From: Salegentibacter sp. 24
Lineage (GTDB): Bacteria; Bacteroidota; Bacteroidia; Flavobacteriales; Flavobacteriaceae
Assembly (NCBI RefSeq): GCF_004362395.1
Contig: NZ_SNWE01000002.1
Location: forward strand, 62,001-126,000
Direction: 5' to 3'
Length of the DNA: 64,000 nucleotides
Shown: in pieces, positions 54,160 through 62,293 of the stretch
Layout: each line of letters starts with the position of its first letter
Numbering within the stretch: position 1 is the stretch's first letter
The notes under the pieces: model-generated
Databases searched by the model: none
Seen by the model: only the letters and a program-made list of their open reading frames with translations
What the model was told of the DNA's origin: nothing
Program-made: the position numbers and the translations under genes

Positions 54160-54960
54160 ATGAAAAGATTATTTTCTATTTTGGTAATCGCCGCGGTGAT
54201 GGTACTTGGAGCCGGAAACCTAAATGCGGCCAATAATGTTAACACATTGCCTGGTACAATTGTAAATTTTGTACAAGATGAAGAGGCTGCAACTGCTGCA
54301 GATGATGCAGAAGAAACTCTTGGTTTTCATCAAGAACTTAAAAAGCGTTTTATAGAAGGTGGTCCTGCATTTATGGGGATTGTTCTTTTATGTTTAATTC
54401 TTGGGTTGGCTGTGGCCATTGAGAGAATTATCTTTTTAAACTTATCTACTACTAATACTAAGAAATTAGCTAAAAATGTAGAGGATGCTTTAAACAGTGG
54501 TGGTATTGAAGCCGCTAAGGAGGTTTGCAGAAATACAAAGGGGCCTGTGGCTTCTATTTATTATCAAGGTCTTGACCGCGCAGATGAAAGTATAGATGCT
54601 GCAGAGAAATCTGTTGTGGCTTATGGTGGTGTGCAAATGGGACAGTTAGAGAAAAACGTTTCCTGGTTGTCTTTATTTATTGCTGTAGCTCCTATGCTTG
54701 GTTTCATGGGTACTGTAATTGGTATGATTACTGCCTTTGATAGAATTGAAGCCGCAGGTGATATGCAGCCGTCTCTTGTTGCCGGAGGTATTAAAGTGGC
54801 ACTTCTTACAACCGTATTTGGTTTGATCGTAGCTATTATTCTTCAAATATTTTACAATTATATTATCGCTAAGATTGATAGTATTGTAAACGATATGGAA
54901 GATGCATCTATCACTCTGATCGATATGTTGGTAGCCTACAAAAACAAAAAAAGAATCTAA
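54160..54960 (+). CDS. exbB: ExbB/TolQ/MotA-type proton channel subunit
   Basis: A 266-residue inner-membrane protein that with ExbD forms the proton-driven motor energising TonB-type outer-membrane transport. A signal-like N-terminal helix (about 4-22, FSILVIAAVMVLGAGN) is followed by an extra loop, then three helices (about 65-90, 165-190, 205-235). GIVLLCLILGLAVAIERI is TM1; SWLSLFIAVAPMLGFMGTVIGMI and LLTTVFGLIVAIILQIFYNY are TM2 and TM3, the proton path. It leads a compact group with an unknown membrane protein and two exbD genes. Confidence 0.93.
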   Translation: MKRLFSILVIAAVMVLGAGNLNAANNVNTLPGTIVNFVQDEEAATAADDAEETLGFHQELKKRFIEGGPAFMGIVLLCLILGLAVAIERIIFLNLSTTNTKKLAKNVEDALNSGGIEAAKEVCRNTKGPVASIYYQGLDRADESIDAAEKSVVAYGGVQMGQLEKNVSWLSLFIAVAPMLGFMGTVIGMITAFDRIEAAGDMQPSLVAGGIKVALLTTVFGLIVAIILQIFYNYIIAKIDSIVNDMEDASITLIDMLVAYKNKKRI

Positions 54961-54974
54961 GACCAGATTAAATT

Positions 54975-55412
54975 ATGACTTTACATAAAATATTAAAATA
55001 TGTATCCATCGTTATAGGCGTTATAGGTCTTATCCTTCTTGGGAGGATCCTTGCCGAAGACGGTGATGCAATAGTGGCCTCGGCCGATTTACAGAACAGT
55101 CTGCTTACTCCAATCATGTATTTGTCTTACCTGGTATTGTTGGTTGTTCTTGTTTTAGTCGGAATCTTTGTGATAAAAGGCCTGTTTAAAGGAGATATTA
55201 AAACCACTCTTATTGCTATCGGTTCGTTTTTAGCGGTTATTTTGATTGCTTATCTTATAACCGACGGATCTCAAATGACGCTGAAAAATGGAGATATACT
55301 TTCTGCTAGTTCGGCGCATTGGATAAGTGCAGGTTTGGTGACTTTCTATATCCTTGCTGGGATTGCAATCTTAGCAATGGTAATATCAGGAGTTAAAAAA
55401 TTAACTAAATAG
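54975..55412 (+). CDS. Four-helix membrane protein within the exbB-exbD operon, unknown function
   Basis: A 145-residue protein with four predicted helices (about 8-24, 42-68, 78-98, 116-140). It contains no ExbB, ExbD or TonB motif. It sits 14 bp after exbB and 4 bp before exbD, so it is cotranscribed and translationally tied to the motor genes. A subunit or assembly role in the ExbBD complex is plausible by position only. I do not recognise the family by sequence. Confidence 0.72.
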   Translation: MTLHKILKYVSIVIGVIGLILLGRILAEDGDAIVASADLQNSLLTPIMYLSYLVLLVVLVLVGIFVIKGLFKGDIKTTLIAIGSFLAVILIAYLITDGSQMTLKNGDILSASSAHWISAGLVTFYILAGIAILAMVISGVKKLTK

Positions 55413-55416
55413 AGTT

Positions 55417-56028
55417 ATGGCTAGAAGAGATGCACCAGAAGTTAATGCCGGTTCTATGGCCGATATTGCTTTCTTACTACTAATCTTCTTTCTGGTGACA
55501 ACTACCATTGAGACGGATAGTGGGATAAGTAGAAAGCTACCCCCATGGCAGCCGGAAGAGGAAGAACCACCGGTAATTAAAGAACGGAACATTTTCCAGG
55601 TATTGGTTAATGCAAACAACCAATTGCTTGTTGAAGATGAGGAAATGGAGATCGGAGAACTGAGAGAGGCAGCTGTTAAGTTTCTTGATAATGGAGGAGG
55701 AAAAGGGGATGAAGCCTGTGACTTTTGCCAAGGACCAGGAGACCCCAGTTCATCTGTAAATCCACAGAAAGCTATTATTTCTTTGGTAAATAATAGAGGA
55801 ACGGAGTATGGAACATATATCGCGGTTCAAAATGAACTTGTTGCGGCTTACAACCAGTTAAGAAATAGGGAAGCACAACGTTTGTTCGGAACTACTTTTG
55901 ATGCGATGGAAACCAGATACAATGACCCACAAACTAGTGAAGGCACCAAGGAGACTTTGAAGGAAAGAATTGAATTAATTCAGGATATGATCCCTCAAAA
56001 ACTTTCTGAAGCTGAGCCAACGAGTTAA
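55417..56028 (+). CDS. exbD: ExbD/TolR family subunit with a CxxC insertion
   Basis: A 203-residue ExbD. The N-terminal membrane helix (about 13-30) carries D16 in GSMADIAFLL, the proton-path Asp. The periplasmic domain continues with SGISRKLPPWQPEEEEPP. It has an insertion around 92-113 (NGGGKGDEACDFC then QGPGDP) with C101 and C104 in a CDFC pair, unusual for ExbD. A long helical C-terminus follows (about 140-200). It is the first of two exbD genes in the operon and starts 4 bp after the membrane protein. Confidence 0.92.
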   Translation: MARRDAPEVNAGSMADIAFLLLIFFLVTTTIETDSGISRKLPPWQPEEEEPPVIKERNIFQVLVNANNQLLVEDEEMEIGELREAAVKFLDNGGGKGDEACDFCQGPGDPSSSVNPQKAIISLVNNRGTEYGTYIAVQNELVAAYNQLRNREAQRLFGTTFDAMETRYNDPQTSEGTKETLKERIELIQDMIPQKLSEAEPTS

Positions 56029-56065
56029 TAGCCTTAATATTAAAACTTAAATTTAAGACTCAATT

Positions 56066-56548
56066 ATGTCTAAATTCAAAAAGAAAACAAGTGAAGGGCA
56101 ACCAGCCATTAGTACAGCATCTTTACCGGATATTGTATTTATGTTACTGTTCTTCTTTATGGTTGTTACCGTTATGCGCCAGAATACATTGATGGTGCAG
56201 AATAAGTTACCATTTGCCGATCAGACTGAAAAGCTGGATAAAAAGGATTTGGTAATGTACATCTATGCTGGAAAGCCTAGTCCACGTTACCAGGAAACCT
56301 TTGGTTCTGAGGCAAGGATTCAGTTAAATGATAAATTTGCTAGCGTTGACGAAGTTCAACAGTTTATCTTTGCTGAAAGAGAAACTAAACGAGAGGAGTT
56401 AATCCCATATCTTACAACTGCTCTTAAAGTGGATGAGGAAACAAATATGGGATTGGTTTCAGACATAAAGCAAGAATTGAGAAAGGCAGAAGCCCTTAAA
56501 ATTAATTACACCACCAAAGAAGGTGATGCATTGCAAAATGTTGAATAA
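56066..56548 (+). CDS. exbD: Second ExbD/TolR family subunit
   Basis: A 160-residue ExbD. A basic N-terminus (MSKFKKKTSEGQP) precedes one membrane helix (about 22-40) with D22 in ASLPDIVFMLLF. The periplasmic C-terminal domain includes a segment about 95-110 (EVQQFIFAERETKREE) of mixed helix. Two unlike ExbDs after one ExbB is a common Bacteroidetes arrangement, which may form a mixed dimer. It lies 37 bp after the first exbD and is followed by a terminator. Confidence 0.92.
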   Translation: MSKFKKKTSEGQPAISTASLPDIVFMLLFFFMVVTVMRQNTLMVQNKLPFADQTEKLDKKDLVMYIYAGKPSPRYQETFGSEARIQLNDKFASVDEVQQFIFAERETKREELIPYLTTALKVDEETNMGLVSDIKQELRKAEALKINYTTKEGDALQNVE

Positions 56549-56579
56549 CGACCAATAGGTCATTTTTTCAGAACTGTAT

Positions 56580-56622
56580 AAACATCCTGTCTAAATTTAA
56601 ATATTTGGCAGGATGTTTTTTT
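56580..56622 (+). terminator. Terminator of the exbB-exbD operon
   Basis: AAACATCCTG (56580-56589) pairs with CAGGATGTTT (56609-56618), then TTTTTTT. The 19-base loop is AT-rich. It lies 31 bp past the second exbD. Confidence 0.78.
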
Positions 56623-56651
56623 ATATTTAGAATTATATACTGCGGTTTAAA

Positions 56652-57377
56652 ATGAGAGACTTAATCACTGGTTTTTTTTTCTTTTTATTTCTTAGCGCTC
56701 CTTTAACTGCACAGGTTGATGAAGAGGATAGCTCCTGGAGTATTCCTGATTCAGTGCCATATGTAATAGATAGTTTATACAGAGAGGATCAATTTTATAT
56801 TGGATTCACTTTTAATCTTATAAGTAAAAAGCCAGAGTTTATTTCTCAATCTGGTTTCTCCGGTGGTATTCATTTAGGTTTTACTCGCGATTTTCCCTTG
56901 AATGAGCGCAGAAATATTGCTCTGGGTGCTGGATTAGGATGGTCCTGGAATAGTTATAGTCAAAACCTCTTTATAGGAGAAGATGAAAGTGGAGAAACTA
57001 TTTTTAGAAGCCTAACCAACGATTTGGACTATAGTACCAATAGGTTTTCTACACAACTTATAGAAGTACCAATTGAATTTCGGTGGCGTACATCTACGGC
57101 AGAAACATATAAATTCTGGAGGATCTATGCCGGATTAAAATTTGGTTATATCTATAATTTTAGAAGTAATTTTGTACAGCCTGAAAATCAGGTAATTCAG
57201 ACTGATGTTCCTGAACTTGACCCTTTCCGTTACGGAGCCACTTTCACATTTGGCTATAATACCTTTAATTTTCATATTTACTATAGCCTTAATTCGCTTT
57301 TTCCTGAGGCAAAAATAAATGGTGAGATTATAGATATTTCCGTTTTTAGAGTAGGACTTATGTTTTATATCTTATAA
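56652..57377 (+). CDS. PorT-like outer-membrane beta-barrel protein
   Basis: A 241-residue exported protein. A signal peptide (FFFFLFLSAPLTAQVD) precedes a barrel of alternating hydrophobic strands, for example FYIGFTFNLISKKPEFIS (near 48), RRNIALGAGLGWSWNSYSQN (near 87), WRIYAGLKFGYIYNF (near 158) and a C-terminal FRVGLMFYIL ending in a hydrophobic residue. The pattern matches the PorT family of Bacteroidetes, whose founding member supports type IX secretion. That role is not shown here. It follows the exbD terminator and may have its own promoter. Confidence 0.82.
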   Translation: MRDLITGFFFFLFLSAPLTAQVDEEDSSWSIPDSVPYVIDSLYREDQFYIGFTFNLISKKPEFISQSGFSGGIHLGFTRDFPLNERRNIALGAGLGWSWNSYSQNLFIGEDESGETIFRSLTNDLDYSTNRFSTQLIEVPIEFRWRTSTAETYKFWRIYAGLKFGYIYNFRSNFVQPENQVIQTDVPELDPFRYGATFTFGYNTFNFHIYYSLNSLFPEAKINGEIIDISVFRVGLMFYIL

Positions 57378-57525
57378 AACCTAGTTCAAAACCCACAAAT
57401 GCTTAGTTTGGGATATATGATCACTTTAACGGGATTATAATTACAAACAACCGATGACTAAAAAATATAGAATAGAATTACTCAAGGGCTTAGACACATT
57501 TCTAGAAAACGAAATAGGTAGCCGT

Positions 57526-58131
57526 TTACATCCAAAAGTATAGAACCAGAACCTGAGGTACTACCCCGCATACCAAACCAATAAAAAGATCGGAATAAGT
57601 ATGTGCCCTATAGTACATTCTCGAAGAAGCTGACAAGCCAAGGGCGAGTATTAAAAAGCTTACGGTATAGGTTAGGTTAATTTTGAAATTTAAACTTATT
57701 CCAAGTAAAAAAACTATAAGCCCACTCATAGCCATCGTATGAAGGCTTGCTTTAATGTGATAAAACACCAGTAAAAAGACCAGTAAGGTTGAAAAAAGAA
57801 TTCCAACAAAATAATAATAAAGTGCGGCGTAGTTATAGTAATCTAATATCTGGTTTAAAACCATGGTTATTAATATCGCAAAAAAGGCTAAAGGCCATTT
57901 GCGTTCCGTTACATTCTCTAGAAATATTGATTGAACCTTCCCGAGATTTTTCAAAAGAAAATAAAATACAATTGGAATAAACACGGTAAGAATAGTAATA
58001 GCAAGAAGTTTGGCCTTTATCAATTCAACAGGAAAGTAGCGTGGTGCAAGCAGAAAATAAAATGAACTGCCAGCGAGCGGAATCCAAATAGGATGAAAAA
58101 GAAATGAAGCGCTTTTTAAAAGGAATTTCAT
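57526..58131 (-). CDS. PAP2-like membrane phosphatase, divergent
   Basis: A 201-residue protein with about six membrane helices. The third PAP2 signature SRMYYRAHTYSD (SRxxxxxHxxxD, near 174) is intact. The other two signatures are weak: ERKWP (near 76) in place of KxxxxxxRP and LHTMAMSG (near 130) in place of PSGH. Lipid phosphatase activity therefore is not certain. It starts with an ATG that shares one base with the rpoN stop (58131), so it is translated as part of the rpoN transcript. Confidence 0.62.
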   Translation of the reverse strand: MKFLLKSASFLFHPIWIPLAGSSFYFLLAPRYFPVELIKAKLLAITILTVFIPIVFYFLLKNLGKVQSIFLENVTERKWPLAFFAILITMVLNQILDYYNYAALYYYFVGILFSTLLVFLLVFYHIKASLHTMAMSGLIVFLLGISLNFKINLTYTVSFLILALGLSASSRMYYRAHTYSDLFIGLVCGVVPQVLVLYFWM

Positions 58132-59597
58132 TAAATTTCTTTTCGTAATCTGGCTACCGAAATATCTAACTGCTCTCTGTACTTGGCTACGGTACGCCTT
58201 GCTATAGGATAACCTTTGTCCTTTAAAACCTTAGCTAATTTTTCGTCGGTAAGAGGTTTTCGCTTGTCTTCTTCCTCAATTGACATTTCTAGTATTTTCT
58301 TGATCTCTCGGGTGGAGACATCTTCACCCTGATCGTTTTTCATAGATTCGGAGAAGAATTCCTTTATAAGTTTAGTGCCATATGGAGTGTCAACATATTT
58401 ACTATTGGCTACTCTGGAAACCGTAGAAACATCCATTTCTATCTCATCGGCAATATCCTTTAGAATCATAGGCCGTAGGTTTCGCTCATCACCGGTAAGG
58501 AAATATTCCTTTTGATAATTCATAATTGAACTCATCGTCACCATTAAAGTCTGCTGGCGTTGTTTTATAGCTTCAATAAACCATTTTGCTGCATCGAGTT
58601 TTTGTTTTATAAACATCACTGCATCTTTCTGCGCCTTAGTCTTTTCCTTAGATTCTTTATAACCTTTCAGCATATCGCTGTAATCTCTTGAAACGTGCAT
58701 ATGGGGAGCATTTCTTCCATTTAGGCTGAGTTCTAGATCTCCATCCGCTATTTTAATTGTAAAATCGGGAATGACGTGTTCTACCATCCTTGTATTACCA
58801 GAATAGGAACCTCCGGGTTTTGGATTTAGATGTTCAATCACATCTATGGCTTCTCGAAGTTCATCCTCAGAAATATCGTGTCGAGATAGAATTTTGTTAT
58901 AATGCTTTTTACTGAACTGGTCAAAAGATCGTTCTAAAATGTCTTCAGCCATTTCCACCGCTTTTGTGGGCTCTCTGCGTTTCAATTGAATTAGAAGACA
59001 TTCCTGGAGAGATCTTGCGCCTACGCCTGCCGGATCGAGTTCCTGAACCTTTTTAAGGACTTTTTCAACTGCTTTTTCATCAGTGTAAATATTCTGGGTA
59101 AAAGCAAGGTCATCAACAACATCTTGTAATTCCCTTCTTAAATATCCACTTTCGTCTACGCTACCTACTAAAAAGGCAGCAATCTGTTCCTCAGTTTCAT
59201 CAAACCTAAGTGTACTTAATTGGGTAGTTAAATATTGGGTGAAAGAAGTTCCAGAAGCATAAGGAACGCTCTTCTCATCATCATCCGGACTGTAGTTATT
59301 AGCTTGAAGCCGGTAGTTTGGAACCTCGTCATCACTCAAATATTCATCTACATCAATTTCAGCTTCTATAGATTCTGTTCCTTCATCTTCCCGGTCCCTG
59401 TCATTATAATCGTCTTCATATTCCTCAAATTCATCCTTAGTTTCCACCTTGCCATCTTCCAAAGCCGGATTTTCTTCCAACTCTTGTTTTATACGCTGTT
59501 CAAAGGCCTGGGTAGGAAGTTGTATAAGCTTCATCAGCTGAATTTGCTGAGGGGAAAGCTTTTGCGATAATTTGAGATTTAATTGCTGCTTAAGCAT
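58131..59597 (-). CDS. rpoN: RNA polymerase sigma-54 factor
   Basis: RpoN (488 residues) directs RNA polymerase to -24/-12 promoters and requires an activator ATPase. Region I is Gln/Leu-rich (LSQKLSPQQIQLMKLIQLP, near 10), region II is acidic (about 55-110), the core-binding domain follows, and the RpoN box is ARRTVAKYRE (near 463). All parts are present at normal length. No sigma-54 activator gene lies in this window. The gene is followed by the one-base-overlapping PAP2-like gene. A perfect palindrome lies in its leader. Confidence 0.95.
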   Translation of the reverse strand: MLKQQLNLKLSQKLSPQQIQLMKLIQLPTQAFEQRIKQELEENPALEDGKVETKDEFEEYEDDYNDRDREDEGTESIEAEIDVDEYLSDDEVPNYRLQANNYSPDDDEKSVPYASGTSFTQYLTTQLSTLRFDETEEQIAAFLVGSVDESGYLRRELQDVVDDLAFTQNIYTDEKAVEKVLKKVQELDPAGVGARSLQECLLIQLKRREPTKAVEMAEDILERSFDQFSKKHYNKILSRHDISEDELREAIDVIEHLNPKPGGSYSGNTRMVEHVIPDFTIKIADGDLELSLNGRNAPHMHVSRDYSDMLKGYKESKEKTKAQKDAVMFIKQKLDAAKWFIEAIKQRQQTLMVTMSSIMNYQKEYFLTGDERNLRPMILKDIADEIEMDVSTVSRVANSKYVDTPYGTKLIKEFFSESMKNDQGEDVSTREIKKILEMSIEEEDKRKPLTDEKLAKVLKDKGYPIARRTVAKYREQLDISVARLRKEI

Positions 59598-59618
59598 AAA
59601 TTTATTTTACTTTTTAAT

Positions 59619-59635
59619 ATTTCACTAAGTGAAAT
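59619..59635. promoter_or_regulatory. Perfect palindrome in the rpoN leader
   Basis: ATTTCACT (59619-59626) and AGTGAAAT (59628-59635) are exact reverse complements with one base between, 22-38 bp before the ATG and 42 bp downstream of a TATTTTTG box (59684-59677 on the minus strand). It could be an operator or RNA hairpin. Confidence 0.4.
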
Positions 59636-59739
59636 TTAATTTATTTCGACATGAGGTTGAAATATATCGTTTACTACAAAAATAAGCAAAACAGAGCTAC
59701 ACAGCCTTTGGCATAGTAAATGATTGTGGTAAAATTTTG

Positions 59740-60597
59740 TTAAGTATTCTGAATATACTTAAATTTATTAGGAAGCGGGAGTTCAAATATCATATTTTTT
59801 TTGGTTATGGGGTGTTTAAATTCCAAGCCGGTAGCCGCTAAAAATAAACCTTCTTTTTTTTTGATTTCTGAAGTTTGCCCGTAAAGTTTATCTCCTAGAA
59901 TTGGATTGCCATTTCCTGCTAAATGAATTCTTATTTGATGAGTTCTTCCCGTTTTTGGAAAAGCTTTAATCAGGGTGAAGTTTTTACTTCTAAGCTGAAA
60001 CTGTTCTAAAACTTCAATTTTAGTTTCAGCCTCCTTATTATCAATTGGATCATTTAAAATAAATGAATTCAAAAGGCTTCCAAAAACCAATGTATGATAA
60101 CTTTTTTGAATATTTTTTTCTTCAAAAAGCCTGTTTAAATCTACCTGGACCAATTTGGTCTTGGCAATAATCAATAGGCCTGAAGTAGGGTTGTCTAATC
60201 GGTGAACAGGCAGGGGAGTTGGTAATGCATCTATTGCAGTGGTTTTCTTCAAATTAAAAGGAAGGGCATTTTCTAAAGTTTTAAAGTAATTGCCACTCGT
60301 TGGTATTCCTGCCGGTTTATGCACCACTGCAAGGAAATCATCCTCAAAAAGGATTTCCAATTTTAAATTAAATACTTTTTTGACAGGGTTTTCAGCTTCA
60401 AGTAATTCCAGTTTTTGACCTTGTTTAATCCAATCTGAAGTTTCTGCAGGTTTTCCATCTAAAAGAATTAGTTTCTTTTTTAAAGCTTTTTTAAGTGAAC
60501 TTTTAGTTGGAATAGATGGGAAGATAGAAAATGCATATTCCTGTAACCTTATCTTATCAGGAACAGCGGGAACAATATGAGTTTCTTTAATTTTCAA
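59740..60597 (-). CDS. RluA family pseudouridine synthase
   Basis: A 285-residue enzyme that isomerises uridine to pseudouridine in rRNA or tRNA. An S4-like RNA-binding region is near 33-70 (LKKALKKKLILLDGKPAETS). The catalytic Asp is in PVHRLDNPTSGLLI (near 128), and GRTHQIRIHLAGNGNPILGD (near 217) is the standard motif III region. The exact position modified cannot be told among RluA, RluC and RluD subfamilies. It is upstream of the rpoN gene on the same strand by 143 bp. Confidence 0.9.
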   Translation of the reverse strand: MKIKETHIVPAVPDKIRLQEYAFSIFPSIPTKSSLKKALKKKLILLDGKPAETSDWIKQGQKLELLEAENPVKKVFNLKLEILFEDDFLAVVHKPAGIPTSGNYFKTLENALPFNLKKTTAIDALPTPLPVHRLDNPTSGLLIIAKTKLVQVDLNRLFEEKNIQKSYHTLVFGSLLNSFILNDPIDNKEAETKIEVLEQFQLRSKNFTLIKAFPKTGRTHQIRIHLAGNGNPILGDKLYGQTSEIKKKEGLFLAATGLEFKHPITKKNMIFELPLPNKFKYIQNT

Positions 60598-60711
60598 TAA
60601 CTATAGTCTTTTTAAAATTTAAGGTTTTGATAGAAAGGATAATAACCATATTCACCAAGTGGTTAATTTTTAGCATTTTGCTTCTAACCACCCCCTTAAT
60701 TTTGAAAATTA

Positions 60712-60748
60712 ATTAAAAACCTCACAGTGTTTAAGAACTATGAGGTTT
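60712..60748 (-). terminator. Terminator of asnS
   Basis: On the minus strand AAACCTCA/TGAGGTTT arms (60748-60741 and 60724-60717) with an inner AGT/ACT pairing, followed by TTTTAATT. It lies just past the asnS stop. Confidence 0.7.
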
Positions 60749-60765
60749 GATCATATCTACGGCTA

Positions 60766-62208
60766 TTAAAACTCAGCGTTTCCCGGAAATCTCGGGAAAG
60801 GAATTACATCCCTAATATTTCCCATTCCGGTTACAAATTGAACTAACCTTTCAAAACCAAGTCCGAAGCCACTATGGACACAGGTTCCAAATTTGCGGGT
60901 ATCTAGGTACCACCATAACTCTTTCTCGTCTATATTTAATTCCTTCATTTTACTTTGAAGAACCTCTAAACGCTCTTCTCTTTGGGAGCCGCCAACAATT
61001 TCTCCAATGCCCGGGAAAAGTATATCCATGGCCCTTACAGTCTTTCCATCCTCATTAAGGCGCATATAAAAAGCCTTGATATTCGCCGGGTAATCGAATA
61101 AAATCACCGGACATTTAAAATGTTTTTCCACTAAATAACGTTCATGTTCACTCTGTAAATCAGCACCCCATTCTTCAATTATGTAGTTGAATTTCTTTTT
61201 TTTATTTGGTTTGCAATTTTTAAGAATTTCAATTGCTTCAGTATAACTTACCCTTTTAAAATTGTTGTCTATGACAAAGTGAAGCTTCTCCATTAGTCCC
61301 AATCCGCTTCTTTCAGCTTTTGGTTTTGCTTCTTCTTCAGTCTTAAATCGTTTGTCCAGGAAGTCGAGATCATCCTTGCAATGCTCTAAAATATATTTAA
61401 GCACGTGTTTTATAAAATCTTCCGCTAAGTCCATATTCCCATCCAAATCACAGAAAGCCACTTCGGGTTCTATCATCCAGAATTCTGCTAAATGACGGGA
61501 AGTATTGGAATTTTCAGCCCTAAAAGTAGGTCCAAATGTATATACCTGCCCCAGACCCAAAGCATAGGTTTCAGCCTCTAATTGACCGGAAACCGTCAAA
61601 TTTGTTTCTTTACCGAAGAAATCTTCATGAAAATTGATACTCCCATCTCCATCCCTTGGCGGATTTGCCATATCCAAAGCGCTAACTTTAAACATTTCAC
61701 CCGCACCTTCTGCATCACTTCCTGTAATAATGGGTGTATTTACGTAATGAAAGTTATTTTGCTGAAAATAACTATGTACGGCAAAAGACAGTTTAGAACG
61801 CACGCGCATAATGGCTCCAAAGGTATTGGTGCGTACTCTTAAATGAGCCTGTTCTCTTAATTTCTCAAGACTATGCCGTTTTGGAGAAAGAATCGTAAGT
61901 TTTACCTCCTCTGGATTCGCATCACCAAGGATATTGAATTCTTTTACTTCAATTTCGACTCGTTGTTGATTTCCCTGGCTTTCAACCAAAGTTCCTTTTA
62001 CTGAAATTGCAGCGCCAACAGTTATGCGCTTTAACTCATCCTGATCAAAATTTTCAAAATCTATTACACATTGCAGGTTGTTAATGGTGGAACCATCGTT
62101 CAAGGCAATAAACCGATTGCTCCTAAAGGAACGTACCCAACCGTTCACCTCAAATTCCTGTAAAAATTGATTGCTGTCCAATATTTCAGCAATTTTTGCT
62201 CGTATCAT
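60766..62208 (-). CDS. asnS: Asparaginyl-tRNA synthetase
   Basis: AsnRS (480 residues) charges tRNA-Asn directly. The OB domain spans about 1-110 (EVNGWVRSFRSNRFIALNDGS). Class II motifs: motif 1 near 152 (NFHYVNTPIITGSDAEGAGE), motif 2 near 228 (GPTFRAENSNTSRHLAEFWM), motif 3 near 447 (HSGFGLGFERL). The length fits bacterial AsnS. Direct aminoacylation makes the GatCAB route for Asn unnecessary, although the amidotransferase may serve Gln. The promoter lies 22 bp upstream of the start. Confidence 0.96.
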   Translation of the reverse strand: MIRAKIAEILDSNQFLQEFEVNGWVRSFRSNRFIALNDGSTINNLQCVIDFENFDQDELKRITVGAAISVKGTLVESQGNQQRVEIEVKEFNILGDANPEEVKLTILSPKRHSLEKLREQAHLRVRTNTFGAIMRVRSKLSFAVHSYFQQNNFHYVNTPIITGSDAEGAGEMFKVSALDMANPPRDGDGSINFHEDFFGKETNLTVSGQLEAETYALGLGQVYTFGPTFRAENSNTSRHLAEFWMIEPEVAFCDLDGNMDLAEDFIKHVLKYILEHCKDDLDFLDKRFKTEEEAKPKAERSGLGLMEKLHFVIDNNFKRVSYTEAIEILKNCKPNKKKKFNYIIEEWGADLQSEHERYLVEKHFKCPVILFDYPANIKAFYMRLNEDGKTVRAMDILFPGIGEIVGGSQREERLEVLQSKMKELNIDEKELWWYLDTRKFGTCVHSGFGLGFERLVQFVTGMGNIRDVIPFPRFPGNAEF

Positions 62209-62229
62209 TTATGGTAGATTTAGAAAAAA

Positions 62230-62260
62230 CAAATATAATTTTTCCGGTTCAGCTTGCCAA
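62230..62260 (-). promoter_or_regulatory. Promoter of asnS
   Basis: On the minus strand TTG (62260-62258), 20-bp gap, TATATTTG (62237-62230), then a 21-bp leader to the ATG. A 6-bp hairpin GCTTGC/GCAAGC (62252-62266) overlaps the -33 box. Confidence 0.62.
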
Positions 62261-62293
62261 GCAAGCCTGTTTTTATTAATTATTTTCTCAAAT

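Noticed and set aside
57454-57543. A 29-codon frame (MTKKYRIELLKGLDTFLEN...) after the PorT-like gene
   Set aside because: It is short, overlaps the convergent PAP2-like gene by 18 bases, lacks a clear promoter, and has no recognisable domain. It may be a remnant but cannot be supported as a gene.
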